Notes: generated by a model not told the origin, from the sequence alone. A DNA stretch of 33,654 nt from Planctomycetota bacterium (GCA_030637065.1 DAOVVQ010000002.1:1-33654); one strand, 5' to 3'; shown: positions 17,483 to 24,970, counted from the first letter of the stretch. Numbers and translations are program-made.

Positions 17483-17621
17483 TCGAATCCCTGCCCGCAA
17501 TAACAGCCAAATCCGACAGGATTGATACGTGATTTTCCCCCATGGAGTTCTTTTTGTGGTAGTTTTCGGACAAATAAAGGCGTTATGGGGTCTGAAACCG
17601 GCCCCAAAACGAGAAAACCTC

Positions 17622-17651
17622 TTGACAAACCAAGGGCAAAGCGGTTAAAAT
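17622..17651 (+). promoter_or_regulatory. Sigma70-like promoter of the coiled-coil lipoprotein gene
   Basis: TTGACA at 17622-17627, an 18-nt spacer and TAAAAT at 17646-17651. It would give a leader of roughly 30-35 nt before the GTG start at 17691. Sequence prediction only. Confidence 0.65.
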
Positions 17652-17690
17652 TGCTCGTTTCACTGGAATGGCTTAAAGGGGAATTTGCAG

Positions 17691-19424
17691 GTGTGTCTAT
17701 CTAAATACAAGAGATTGTCGGTTTGTATTGCCGCACTGGCTGTGGCGGTCGTTATTCTTGGTGGGTGTTCTGACGACGATGACCGTCAGTCAGCCAAAAA
17801 CCTTCGCCGCAGCACGAAAGAGGTTCTCGCCGCCAGCGCCTCGGGCCAGGATATTGACCAGGCACGCACAGACCTCAAATCAGCGATAGCCAGGGCCCGG
17901 CGGTCCGCCGGCGGGACAGATGGAGCGTACATGGCAACAGGCCATCTCGCCACCATCCAGGCACAGCAGACACAACAACAGCAAGCAGCTAAGGCGGCTG
18001 AGACAGGTTCGGTCCTCAACGAAATCCACCATCTGATGGGAAAGTCAGGCGTGCTGCAAAGTCAGCGAATCGAGTTCGAGAGCCTGCTGGCCGCTACAAC
18101 TACAGAGATCGCCGAACTCGGAAAACTCATCAGCGGCGATGGAGATAACCCGGGCTTAGGTCACGAACTGGAGGCAACAAACATACAACTCCAGCAATTT
18201 CGGGGAAAACGCGACCGGTTCGGCAAAGACGCCCGGAGAGCCCAAAATTCCGCCGATGAGCTCCAGCGTCAGGCCGACGAACTTCTGCGACAGAGCGAAT
18301 TCGCCACAGCAGACCAGGCCGAATCGCTTCAGCGACAGGGGTTTTCGCTTATGCAGGCCAGGAAACAGTTCTTCATGCAGGCCCAGGAAGCTATGGACCA
18401 GGCCGAATCGCTGGACAACAGGATAGCTATCGTAGAGCCTCTGGTTGATAAGCTCCAGGCGGATGTCAAGGAGGTTCGCGAGCAGATAAAGGCGATCGAG
18501 CAATCGCCGCGCAGCAATGAATTGAAAACCCAGATCGGCGAGATCGATAAGCAACTGGAAAAATGTGACAGCAGGATCGCATGGCTCACCGGGGACCTCG
18601 ATCGCATACAAGGCGATTATGACAAGGCGGTTGACGCGATAACCCAGCTCCTGGCCGAGGCAGCCGACGCCTATGGCAAAGCAAGATCAAGATCGGCCCG
18701 GACTATGGCCAGGATGCGTATAGCCGACTGTTACTGGCAGACGGCGATGGTTCTTTCCTCGGCGGTAAACTCAACCGAGCACGCCGGCCTCAGGCTCGAG
18801 TCAATGGCCAGGGCAACGCAGGATCAGACGAAACAGTCGCTAAGTAAAGTCGCCGAGATGTTCTATTCGAAGGCGGTCGACTACGGAAAAAAGGCGATAG
18901 AACAATTTGACCTTGCGATCGACACTTACGAGCAGACAGACGGTCGCAGCGGCCTGGGAAGAGAAAGCGACAACGATCTGATAAAGAATCATATCCTCGC
19001 GCTGACAGGCAAGATGATGCTTGCCGAACGGATCGGTCAGCACGCCGCCGCCGATGACGCTCGCAAAAAATCCGAAAAACTCATCGAAACGGCCACCGAA
19101 GGCGACGAGGCTTTCCTGCAAACCGCTACAGCAAGACTTTTTGCCGGCGATACGCAGTACGTCCCTCTTATGGCGGTCGATAACGCCATCTTTTTCGACT
19201 CGATCAAAGCGGAACTGGGAGGCTGGAAGAGACTGCCGCGCGAAGAGCGCCAGGCGGCTGTCAACATACTCCTTGAAAAGGTAGCCGAGCTTGAGGCCAG
19301 CCCCAGCAACGACGACGATTTCAATCGAATGATCCAGTCGCAAAAGCAAACCATGGAAGAAGCCCTCGCCGGCGGATTCAAAGAAGAAGAAATAATAATA
19401 ATCACCGACCCGAACTTCCTGTAA
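17691..19424 (+). CDS. Coiled-coil-rich lipoprotein, function unknown
   Basis: 577-aa predicted lipoprotein. The signal ends in the lipobox VILGGC (C26), followed by SDDDD, so it would be lipid-anchored outside the inner membrane. From about residue 30 to 320 the chain is almost entirely charged helix with many Q, E, K and A residues. Examples are AQQTQQQQAAKAAE, DELQRQADELLRQSE and VDKLQADVKEVREQI, as expected for long coiled coils. The C-terminal part is also helical and TPR-like (KAVDYGKKAIEQFDLAIDTYEQTD). The last residues are acidic then hydrophobic (FKEEEIIIITDPNFL). GTG 17691 is preferred because AAAGGGG ends 8 nt upstream; an in-frame TTG at 17685 is only 2 nt from it. I do not recognise a named family. 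It may be a cell-envelope structural protein. Confidence 0.8.
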   Translation: MCLSKYKRLSVCIAALAVAVVILGGCSDDDDRQSAKNLRRSTKEVLAASASGQDIDQARTDLKSAIARARRSAGGTDGAYMATGHLATIQAQQTQQQQAAKAAETGSVLNEIHHLMGKSGVLQSQRIEFESLLAATTTEIAELGKLISGDGDNPGLGHELEATNIQLQQFRGKRDRFGKDARRAQNSADELQRQADELLRQSEFATADQAESLQRQGFSLMQARKQFFMQAQEAMDQAESLDNRIAIVEPLVDKLQADVKEVREQIKAIEQSPRSNELKTQIGEIDKQLEKCDSRIAWLTGDLDRIQGDYDKAVDAITQLLAEAADAYGKARSRSARTMARMRIADCYWQTAMVLSSAVNSTEHAGLRLESMARATQDQTKQSLSKVAEMFYSKAVDYGKKAIEQFDLAIDTYEQTDGRSGLGRESDNDLIKNHILALTGKMMLAERIGQHAAADDARKKSEKLIETATEGDEAFLQTATARLFAGDTQYVPLMAVDNAIFFDSIKAELGGWKRLPREERQAAVNILLEKVAELEASPSNDDDFNRMIQSQKQTMEEALAGGFKEEEIIIITDPNFL

Positions 19425-19437
19425 AATTATCCTGTAG

Positions 19438-21006
19438 TCAGTACCATACCGCGTTTTTTAGCCAGTCGTCCGCTACCAGGGCAAAGTCGAATATGTTAAC
19501 GCCTCCGCTTCTGTCCAGATCGCCGGGCAGGCACGTGCCTGTTTGCAGCCAGTCCTGCATCTGCGGCGACAGATCATCGCCATCGACAACTCCGTTATTG
19601 GTCACGTCGGCAAGCAGCCCCCAGCCCGGCGGTGTCCTGCTCGCCTCGCTGGTGCCGCCATAGGCCCCCATGTTAATCCTGACATTGGTAATATCGTCAG
19701 GCTCATCACCCAACGGGCAACCGGGATTGCCCTTATCGATACACGGGCTGGTAACAGGATCACCGATCCAGCTTCCAGCCGGGAGAACCACCCAGAAATC
19801 ATCAGTCGGATCGGAGGGTGTACTGTTAGGGTCCCAATACCCGGTAGCTTCGGTAAGCCATCTGCCAGCCTGGGATTTCAGATGATAATCACCCTCTACC
19901 CACTTACCTTTGGGAGGATAGGTACGCGGCCATTCTTCCCAGTAACCAGGCTCGACGAAGCAAGGATCTGCAGAAGTATTGCCCAACCCCGGCCATCCGC
20001 CCTGGATGCAACTGAAGGTCACTTCCGCATCATAATTGTCCAATTGTTCTTCCGGCCCCCAGTGGAGAGGGCTGCCGTTGGCCCATAGAATGCTGTTATG
20101 TATTGAAAGTGATAACTCATAACCTCCACTGATTCCGCCGCCACCACCGGAACTCCTGTAATTACTGACAATCACACAATTCCGGACAGTCAACCGGCTG
20201 TCATCGAACATCGACCAGGTACTGGCACATATACCGCCGCCTGTCGCGTAAGCCCAGTTTCCTGCAATAATACAGTTAGTAATTGCCAGGTTACTTGACA
20301 GCGAATATATACCTCCGCCGACGCCTCCTTCAAACCACTCCTCCCATTCACAAGGTTCAGCCCGATTATTACTGATTAGACAATTGTCAATTGTCACCTG
20401 GCTGTATTCAAGGTAGATGCCGCCTCCCTGGCCGGGCCAACCGTACGGGCCACAAGAGGATACATTGCCGCTGATAACGCTGTCGATGATTCTGGAATTG
20501 CTGTTACGCAGGTATATACCGCCACCCTTACCCCCATAGTGAACTCTATCACTACTACTATTGTCGGTAATGTTGCAGTTGCGGATTGTCGCGCCGCTGT
20601 CGACAATACATATACCTCCGCCGATATAACCCTCAGGCAAGTTTGTATCTGTAGTCTCCCAGAGCTCTGCACCGGTGATGGTAAAACCGTCGAGGATAGA
20701 GGTGTTGGGGTCTTCATTACTATGAAAATAAAAGCCTCGATGCCCCTCATCCACATCGATAATACAGTTTTCCGGCCCGTGTTCACTGCGTACGGTAATG
20801 GCCTTGCCCTTAAAGTCAATGTCATAGTTGCCGGAGCCCGTATACGTCCCGTCGGCAACAACAACAATATCGTTGGTATCAGCGGCATCAATAGCAGCCT
20901 GGATAGTCGTATAGTCGCCCGAGCCGTCCCAGTTGACATTAATCGTACCTGCAACCGACAGCGCAGAGATTATGTGAAGGACCCAAAGAATTGTCAGCTT
21001 TCGCAT
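19438..21006 (-). CDS. Secreted right-handed beta-helix protein with dockerin-like C-terminus
   Basis: 522-aa secreted protein. A Sec signal (MRKLTILWVLHIISALSVAG) is followed by WDGSGDYTTIQAAIDAA, the typical opening of a pectin-lyase-like beta-helix. Repeated GGGIYL/GGGICI turns and NCxIxxN ladder motifs follow (residues about 130-310). Residues 464-522 carry two calcium-loop-like segments, DVTNNGVVDGDDLS and GDLDRSGGVNIFDF, each followed by a helix ending DWL. These resemble type I dockerin repeats, used in planctomycete surface proteins. No catalytic residues can be assigned, so it may be an adhesin, a polysaccharide-binding protein or a lyase. AAAGGAG precedes the ATG. Its 3' end faces the lipoprotein gene with only 13 bp between stops. 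Confidence 0.85.
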   Translation of the reverse strand: MRKLTILWVLHIISALSVAGTINVNWDGSGDYTTIQAAIDAADTNDIVVVADGTYTGSGNYDIDFKGKAITVRSEHGPENCIIDVDEGHRGFYFHSNEDPNTSILDGFTITGAELWETTDTNLPEGYIGGGICIVDSGATIRNCNITDNSSSDRVHYGGKGGGIYLRNSNSRIIDSVISGNVSSCGPYGWPGQGGGIYLEYSQVTIDNCLISNNRAEPCEWEEWFEGGVGGGIYSLSSNLAITNCIIAGNWAYATGGGICASTWSMFDDSRLTVRNCVIVSNYRSSGGGGGISGGYELSLSIHNSILWANGSPLHWGPEEQLDNYDAEVTFSCIQGGWPGLGNTSADPCFVEPGYWEEWPRTYPPKGKWVEGDYHLKSQAGRWLTEATGYWDPNSTPSDPTDDFWVVLPAGSWIGDPVTSPCIDKGNPGCPLGDEPDDITNVRINMGAYGGTSEASRTPPGWGLLADVTNNGVVDGDDLSPQMQDWLQTGTCLPGDLDRSGGVNIFDFALVADDWLKNAVWY

Positions 21007-21047
21007 CGTACCTTCTCCTTTCGATAAAGGACGCTCCGAATAACTCC

Positions 21048-21076
21048 AATCTAACCTTAATCTATCCGGTTGTCAA
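21048..21076 (-). promoter_or_regulatory. Sigma70-like promoter of the beta-helix protein gene
   Basis: Read on the minus strand: TTGACA at 21076-21071, a 17-nt spacer and TAGATT at 21053-21048. The expected leader is about 35 nt before ATG 21006. A near-perfect -35 makes this one of the better promoters in the window. Confidence 0.65.
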
Positions 21077-21254
21077 TAGTTTTTTTGTGAAAAACCGCAA
21101 ACCCTGTCGAAGAGCAGGATTATAATAGTGCCACTCACCCCCGAAAAGAGGCCATGACAGCCGGGTGGAGGGCATTAAGTTCTGGCGTTTTCGCTGTCTG
21201 GCTGCTATCCTGCGGGCATGACAGCGGCAAAACAGTTTTTGACGGAGTTGAAAA

Positions 21255-22220
21255 ATGGCGACTGACCGCGGAGGCGTTTATCACAATCTCTCGGTCCTCA
21301 TGTCAGCGGCTGTGCCGATATTTCAGACCCTCGACAATGTCGCAAAGAACACAGGCGGTAAATTCGGACGCGTTTTCCGCGGGATCGCCGCCTATGTCAG
21401 GCAGGGCGACCGCCTCTCGCAGGCGATGAGCAGGTACCCGAAAGTGTTCCCGGAACTGGATATCGTCCTTGTTAATGCCGGCGAAGAATCCGGCAACTTA
21501 GCCGAGGTGATGGGCTTTCTCTCACGCTGGTATGATTTCGTCAAACGCATCAGGCGGATAATTCTCTCGGGCATGGTGCTGCCGGTCTTTCTCATTCACA
21601 TCACGGCATTCCTGGCCCCGGTCCCGGAACTGGTCCTGAGCACCATAAGCAAACATCAGTACCTCATCCAGGCCGCATGGACCCTGAGTTATCTGTATAT
21701 CCCGGTCTTGGCCATCCTCTGCATATTGCGTTTTACGCCAAGAAAAGGCCCCCTTCGTTTCCTGCTGGATACATTTATCCTGGTCACCCCGGTCCTCGGA
21801 CGCGCTGTCCGCCACCTCGCCCTAAGCCGATTCTGCCGCTCCTTCGTAATGCTCTACAAGGCCGGCATCCCGATCATCCAGTGCGCCGAATCGGCGATCG
21901 ATGTTACCGGCAACCTCGTCGTAGCCCGCCAACTCAAAGGCGGACTGGCCAGCGGACGAACCGGCCACCCGATATCCGAAGGTTTCAGCCGAACACTACC
22001 CAACGATTTCCTCAGCATCTGGCAGGTCGGAGAAGACACAGGAAAACTCGACGAAGCAGTAGAACGACTCGCAGAAGAGTACGCAACAAGCGCAGAGATG
22101 CTATTCGAAGAACTCGCCAGATGGCTCCCAAGACTGATCTACTTCTTAATATGCGGAATGATGGCCATGAAAATAATGGGCGGATACGGAGCAATATACG
22201 ACGCAAACACATTCCACTAA
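21255..22220 (+). CDS. GspF/PilC-like type II secretion system F-family membrane protein
   Basis: 321-aa polytopic membrane protein with two T2SSF repeats. The first covers about residues 10-120 with LVNAGEESGNLAEVM (71-86); the second covers about 185-308 with IWQVGEDTGKLDEAVE (255-270). Hydrophobic segments lie at about 103-120, 145-160 and 291-308. F-family proteins form the inner-membrane platform for pseudopilus or pilus assembly. The protein is shorter than typical GspF (about 400 aa) and lacks most of the N-terminal cytoplasmic segment. No gspE, gspD or pseudopilin gene is nearby, so it is an orphan here and may serve a system encoded elsewhere. ATG 21255 has GGAG about 10 nt upstream. 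A perfect TATAAT at 21121-21126 lies well upstream without a matching -35. Confidence 0.85.
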   Translation: MATDRGGVYHNLSVLMSAAVPIFQTLDNVAKNTGGKFGRVFRGIAAYVRQGDRLSQAMSRYPKVFPELDIVLVNAGEESGNLAEVMGFLSRWYDFVKRIRRIILSGMVLPVFLIHITAFLAPVPELVLSTISKHQYLIQAAWTLSYLYIPVLAILCILRFTPRKGPLRFLLDTFILVTPVLGRAVRHLALSRFCRSFVMLYKAGIPIIQCAESAIDVTGNLVVARQLKGGLASGRTGHPISEGFSRTLPNDFLSIWQVGEDTGKLDEAVERLAEEYATSAEMLFEELARWLPRLIYFLICGMMAMKIMGGYGAIYDANTFH

Positions 22221-22280
22221 CAAACTCCGCCTCAAAGCACCAAAAACCACGATTCAGCCAAACATACCGGCCTGGGCGCA

Positions 22281-22321
22281 AAATAAACTACCCCGCCGCA
22301 AGCGGACGGGGTAGTTTATTT
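22281..22321. terminator. Bidirectional rho-independent terminator
   Basis: Perfect 15-bp inverted repeat: arms 22281-22295 and 22307-22321, joined by an 11-nt loop that can itself pair CCGC with GCGG. The GC-rich inner stem is flanked by an A-rich left arm and T-rich right arm, so it can terminate transcription on either strand. It closes the gspF-like gene and insulates it from the small genes that follow. Confidence 0.85.
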
Positions 22322-22354
22322 TCTGAAGGTTGGAAACTTGAAAGGATATGCGGG

Positions 22355-22480
22355 ATGAATCGGATTTTTGTCAATGACAAATACCGACGGCCCTTTCTTG
22401 TAGAAGTCAACAACAAGAAAGTAAGCAGCTATTATATCGAAAAGTTCAAAGAATACATCCAAGACGAAGACCAGCCCTAA
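22355..22480 (+). CDS. Small protein of 41 aa upstream of HicB-like gene, unknown
   Basis: Short ORF beginning MNRIFVNDKYRRPFLVEVNN and ending YIQDEDQP. GAAAGGA lies about 8-10 nt before ATG 22355. It sits just after a strong terminator and only a few nt before a HicB-like antitoxin gene, the place where a HicA toxin would be expected. It shows no recognisable HicA signature (no GSHH-type dsRNA-binding motif) and is shorter than HicA (about 60-80 aa). It could be an unrelated small toxin, a degraded partner or a chance ORF. I do not recognise a family. Confidence 0.45.
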   Translation: MNRIFVNDKYRRPFLVEVNNKKVSSYYIEKFKEYIQDEDQP

Positions 22481-22484
22481 GGCC

Positions 22485-22865
22485 TTGGCAAAGCCATTTA
22501 AGGATTCGGTCTTGAATAAAGCCAGGGGCATTGTAACCGGTTATCATATCGTAATCGAGGAAAACGAAGAACTGGGCTTTGTCGGCAGCTCTGTCGAGAT
22601 CCCAACCGTTTCCGTAATCAGAAACACACCCGCGAAATGCTATACTGCTGCGCAAGAGGCCTTGAAGGTCGCTGTGGCAACAATGATCGAGTGCGGCAAG
22701 ACGCCGCCGCAGGCATTCTCAGCGAAGAAAAGAAATGTCCAGATAAACATCCGGGTCAACGGAGAGGAAAAACTCCTGCTCGCCAGTGCATCCAAGATGC
22801 TTGGTTTCAAGGGCCTCTCTGATTTTGTCCGCACCTCCGCAATAGAACGCGTACTCGCCATGTGA
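22485..22865 (+). CDS. HicB-like antitoxin with C-terminal ribbon-helix-helix domain
   Basis: Up to 126 aa. The N-terminal half fits the HicB fold: a strand with YHIVIEENEELGFVGSSVEIP, then CYTAAQEALKVAVATMIECGK and a proline-containing turn. The C-terminal half (about 80-126) reads as a ribbon-helix-helix DNA-binding domain (VQINIRVNGEEKLLLASAS, then LSDFVRTSAIERVL), similar to DUF1778-type antitoxins. It would bind a partner toxin and repress its own operon. The start is uncertain: TTG 22485 gives the longest form. TTG 22512, preceded by AAGGA at a 7-nt spacing, is also good and gives 117 aa. No HicA toxin gene is recognisable next to it. Confidence 0.65.
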   Translation: MAKPFKDSVLNKARGIVTGYHIVIEENEELGFVGSSVEIPTVSVIRNTPAKCYTAAQEALKVAVATMIECGKTPPQAFSAKKRNVQINIRVNGEEKLLLASASKMLGFKGLSDFVRTSAIERVLAM

Positions 22866-22981
22866 TAAACACCCCCAACAACAAAACACAGCACCACCCT
22901 TCACAAAGCAAAACCGACCAGTCCGTATCGAAGCCCCCAATTCAACCAAGAGGCTGCAGAAAGCCACTAAATTTCATCAAA

Positions 22982-23008
22982 AATCCGTGGAATCCGTGGA
23001 ATCCGTGG
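22982..23008. repeat. Triple 9-bp direct tandem repeat
   Basis: Three perfect head-to-tail copies of AATCCGTGG. The unit is a multiple of three, but the frame it lies in does not look coding. It may be a slippage-prone microsatellite or a piece of a dispersed intergenic repeat. Confidence 0.8.
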
Positions 23009-23086
23009 TTTATTAGCGTTTTGGATGCGATATTTCGCACCAATGCACTGCGAAGCCCCCGATATTGCTGGTTTTGCCGCATTTTA

Positions 23087-23115
23087 TTGGCTTTTTCTCA
23101 TTTAGCCGATATTAC
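23087..23115 (+). promoter_or_regulatory. Sigma70-like promoter of the rnpA operon
   Basis: TTGGCT at 23087-23092, a 17-nt spacer and TATTAC at 23110-23115, giving a leader of about 65 nt before the rnpA start. Moderate match only. Confidence 0.4.
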
Positions 23116-23186
23116 AGCAGGTTTATGGTGGTGCGGGCGGCGAGGCACTGCAAATTGGCTTAGGTTTTCAACAGACAGGTTGTGAT

Positions 23187-23633
23187 TTGGTACGATTTTG
23201 GTTAAGAAAAAGCCAGCGGCTGACGGATAACGAGCAGTTTAAGGCGGTTTTGTCGCGTAGATGCTCTGTTGGCAACGATTTAATGCGGCTTTATGTCGCT
23301 GAGAACGCCCTCGATTATCCGCGGCTGGGGGTGTCTGTGAGTAAAAAATGCGGTAATGCAGTCCTGCGAAACCGGATCAAACGCCTCTGCCGGGAGGTTT
23401 TTCGGCTTGAGCAGCACAATATTCCGACAAGTTATGACTATTTATTAATCTTTAAGCCGAAATGGACGAAAAAACAAGGGCAGACCCCTCCGGCCGTCAA
23501 AGAGCAGTACAGCCGGATAACATTCGAGCAGATAGCGGGTTGGTTGCCGGATTTTGTGGTCCGCGGGGTCCGCAAATATGAGCAGGGCAGCTCCAGGCAG
23601 CCCAAAAATAACGAAAGGGCCGGTGGTTCGTGA
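23187..23633 (+). CDS. rnpA: Ribonuclease P protein component
   Basis: 148-aa basic protein that binds the RNase P RNA and helps cleave the 5' leaders of tRNA precursors in the cytoplasm. The diagnostic RNR signature is present: GVSVSKKCGNAVLRNRIKRL followed by CREVFRL, plus the N-terminal segment LRKSQRLTDNEQFKAVL. The C-terminal tail (from about residue 120) is longer than in typical 110-125 aa homologues. The start appears to be TTG 23187 with a weak ACAGG upstream; no in-frame ATG fits. The usual upstream rpmH and downstream yidD/yidC genes are absent. Instead the stop overlaps the GTG of a MerR-type gene by 4 nt, so the two are translationally coupled. Confidence 0.93.
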   Translation: MVRFWLRKSQRLTDNEQFKAVLSRRCSVGNDLMRLYVAENALDYPRLGVSVSKKCGNAVLRNRIKRLCREVFRLEQHNIPTSYDYLLIFKPKWTKKQGQTPPAVKEQYSRITFEQIAGWLPDFVVRGVRKYEQGSSRQPKNNERAGGS

Positions 23634-23890
23634 GTAACAAGGAAGGACTCGTGCCAATCGGCTCAGCGGCAAAAGACGCTGGCATTTCCCGCCAGAGTTT
23701 GCAATACTATTTGATGTTAGGCTTGATCGAGCCTACACAGGTAACACCGACGGGGAGGCGTCTGTTCGATGACAAGGCCATAGACAGGATCAGGTTAATA
23801 AAGAAACTAAATGAGAGCGGATATCCGCTTCGGGCCATCAGGGATTTGTTCCTGAACAAACGCCAAGAGACGAAAGGGTCGGGATCATGA
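23630..23890 (+). CDS. Minimal MerR-family DNA-binding protein
   Basis: 86-aa protein consisting almost only of a MerR-type winged helix-turn-helix. VPIGSAAKDAGISRQSLQYY (about residues 8-27) is the recognition helix region. LGLIEPTQVTPTGRRLFDDKAIDRI is the wing, and KKLNESGYPLRAIRDLFL follows. The long dimerisation helix and effector-binding domain of full MerR regulators are missing, so no ligand can be inferred. GTG 23630 overlaps the rnpA stop (GTGA), and its own stop overlaps the mlaD-like ATG (ATGA), so all three are likely one mRNA. It may regulate the operon or act as a small accessory DNA-binding factor. Confidence 0.85.
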   Translation: MSNKEGLVPIGSAAKDAGISRQSLQYYLMLGLIEPTQVTPTGRRLFDDKAIDRIRLIKKLNESGYPLRAIRDLFLNKRQETKGSGS

Positions 23891-24771
23891 CCGATTATAA
23901 CACTCGCCAGAGGCGACGCAACATAGCTGTCGGCGGATTTGTGATAGTTGCATTCTGTGCATTTCTGTGGATGATTTTCATCTTCGGCGAACTGCCCATT
24001 GCCGTTACCAAATTTCGCGCTTTTACCATTCTCGTCAATTTTCCCAGCGCTCCGGGTATCCAGAAGAGCACGCCCGTCCAGTATTGCGGCTACCAGATCG
24101 GAAGAGTAATGCTCGTCTCGCCGCCACAACTGGTCCGCGATGAGTTCGGCAGAAAGTATCATCAGGTCAAGGTCACCCTGGCGATAGAACGGCAATACAA
24201 CGACATACCGTCGAATATCGACGTAATGCTGATGAAGCGGGGTCTTGGCAGCAGCTATATCGAGTTCCAGTTCGAGCAGGACATGGAGGTCGACGGTTTC
24301 CTGGTCGACGGGATGGTCTTGCAGGGCGAGACCGGCGTCGGCAGCGAGTTTTTTCCGAAGGAAGTTCAAAACAAGATCGAGGATCTGGTCGATGCCGTCG
24401 CCCAGCTTGCAGACAATGTTAATAGCATCGTCGGTGACGCCGAGAACAAGGCGAATATCAAGCAGATGCTGGCCAACATGACGATCGCCACGGAGCAGGC
24501 GACCGAGACGCTCAAATCCATCAAGAGACTTTCCGATTCAGCCGGCGTGACGGTCGAAGGGGCCGCCGAAAACTTAAACGGTGTCCTGGCAGAATTCAAA
24601 AGGACCCTCGTCAAGATCAACGAAGGCGATGGGACCGCCGCGAGCCTGCTCAATGACGGCAGACTCTACGAAAACCTGCTCGACAGCAGCCAGGAACTGC
24701 AAATGGCCCTGGACCAACTAAAGAAACTGGCCGCCGAAGCCCGCGAAAAGGGGATAAAGATAAAGTGGTAA
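23887..24771 (+). CDS. MCE/MlaD-family membrane-anchored lipid-transport protein
   Basis: 294-aa protein with a single N-terminal membrane helix (about residues 13-34) and an MCE domain outside it (about 43-120). Family landmarks are ILVNFPSAPGIQKSTPVQYCGYQIGRV and LMKRGLGSSYIEFQ. A long helical C-terminal segment follows (about 155-290), with regular coiled-coil spacing. MlaD-type proteins form rings that carry phospholipids or other lipids between membranes and normally work with an MlaE permease and MlaF ATPase. Neither is encoded here. ATG 23887 overlaps the MerR-like stop by 4 nt, so expression is coupled to rnpA and the regulator. An 18-bp tandem repeat array begins right after the stop codon. 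Confidence 0.88.
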   Translation: MTDYNTRQRRRNIAVGGFVIVAFCAFLWMIFIFGELPIAVTKFRAFTILVNFPSAPGIQKSTPVQYCGYQIGRVMLVSPPQLVRDEFGRKYHQVKVTLAIERQYNDIPSNIDVMLMKRGLGSSYIEFQFEQDMEVDGFLVDGMVLQGETGVGSEFFPKEVQNKIEDLVDAVAQLADNVNSIVGDAENKANIKQMLANMTIATEQATETLKSIKRLSDSAGVTVEGAAENLNGVLAEFKRTLVKINEGDGTAASLLNDGRLYENLLDSSQELQMALDQLKKLAAEAREKGIKIKW

Positions 24772-24780
24772 TTTAGCACC

Positions 24781-24911
24781 CGATCCGCCCCAGCCTTTCG
24801 ATCCGACATAGCCCCTCGGTCCGACATGGCCCAGCGATCCTGCTCAGTCCCTCGATCCTGCCCAGCCGCATGATCTGCCCCAGCCCCGCGCCTATTCGCA
24901 GCCCCGCCCAC
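24781..24911. repeat. Degenerate 18-bp tandem repeat array
   Basis: Six consecutive 18-nt units start at 24792, 24810, 24828, 24846, 24864 and 24882, with partial copies at both ends. Consensus is roughly AGCCCCTCGATCCTGCCC. Copies diverge at several positions but keep exact 18-nt spacing. On the minus strand the units read as a six-residue repeat (for example MSDRGA, MSDRKA, EQDRWA). It lies between the mlaD-like stop and the tRNA promoter. Confidence 0.8.
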
Positions 24912-24941
24912 AAAAATAACATTACAGCACCCACATACCTG

Positions 24942-24970
24942 TTGACAACACGCCGAAAAGCTGATATATA
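24942..24970 (+). promoter_or_regulatory. Sigma70-like promoter of tRNA-Lys
   Basis: TTGACA at 24942-24947, a 17-nt spacer and TATATA at 24965-24970. The transcript would start near 24977 and carry a leader of about 87 nt before the mature tRNA 5' end. Confidence 0.65.

Larger units (their letters stand above)
22866..23186. other. 321-bp region without a convincing gene, upstream of rnpA
   Basis: Between the HicB-like gene and rnpA. It contains a triple 9-bp direct repeat (22982-23008), a small hairpin-forming TTCGCA/TGCGAA pair near 23034-23054, and a promoter for rnpA (23087-23115). An rpmH gene, the usual neighbour of rnpA, was looked for in all three forward frames and is not present. 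An open frame crosses the region, but its composition (NPWNPWNPW followed by aromatic and cysteine-rich residues) is not protein-like. Confidence 0.6.

Noticed and set aside
22870-23180. Replication origin next to rnpA
   Set aside because: No DnaA-box cluster (TTATCCACA-like), and no dnaA, dnaN or rpmH gene is present.
22862-23185. 107-codon frame starting GTG at the HicB-like stop
   Set aside because: It contains the 9-bp repeat translated as NPWNPWNPW and an erratic composition, and it has no recognisable domain.
24781-24911. CRISPR array
   Set aside because: The units are contiguous with no spacers, diverged and only 18 nt long, and no cas gene is present.
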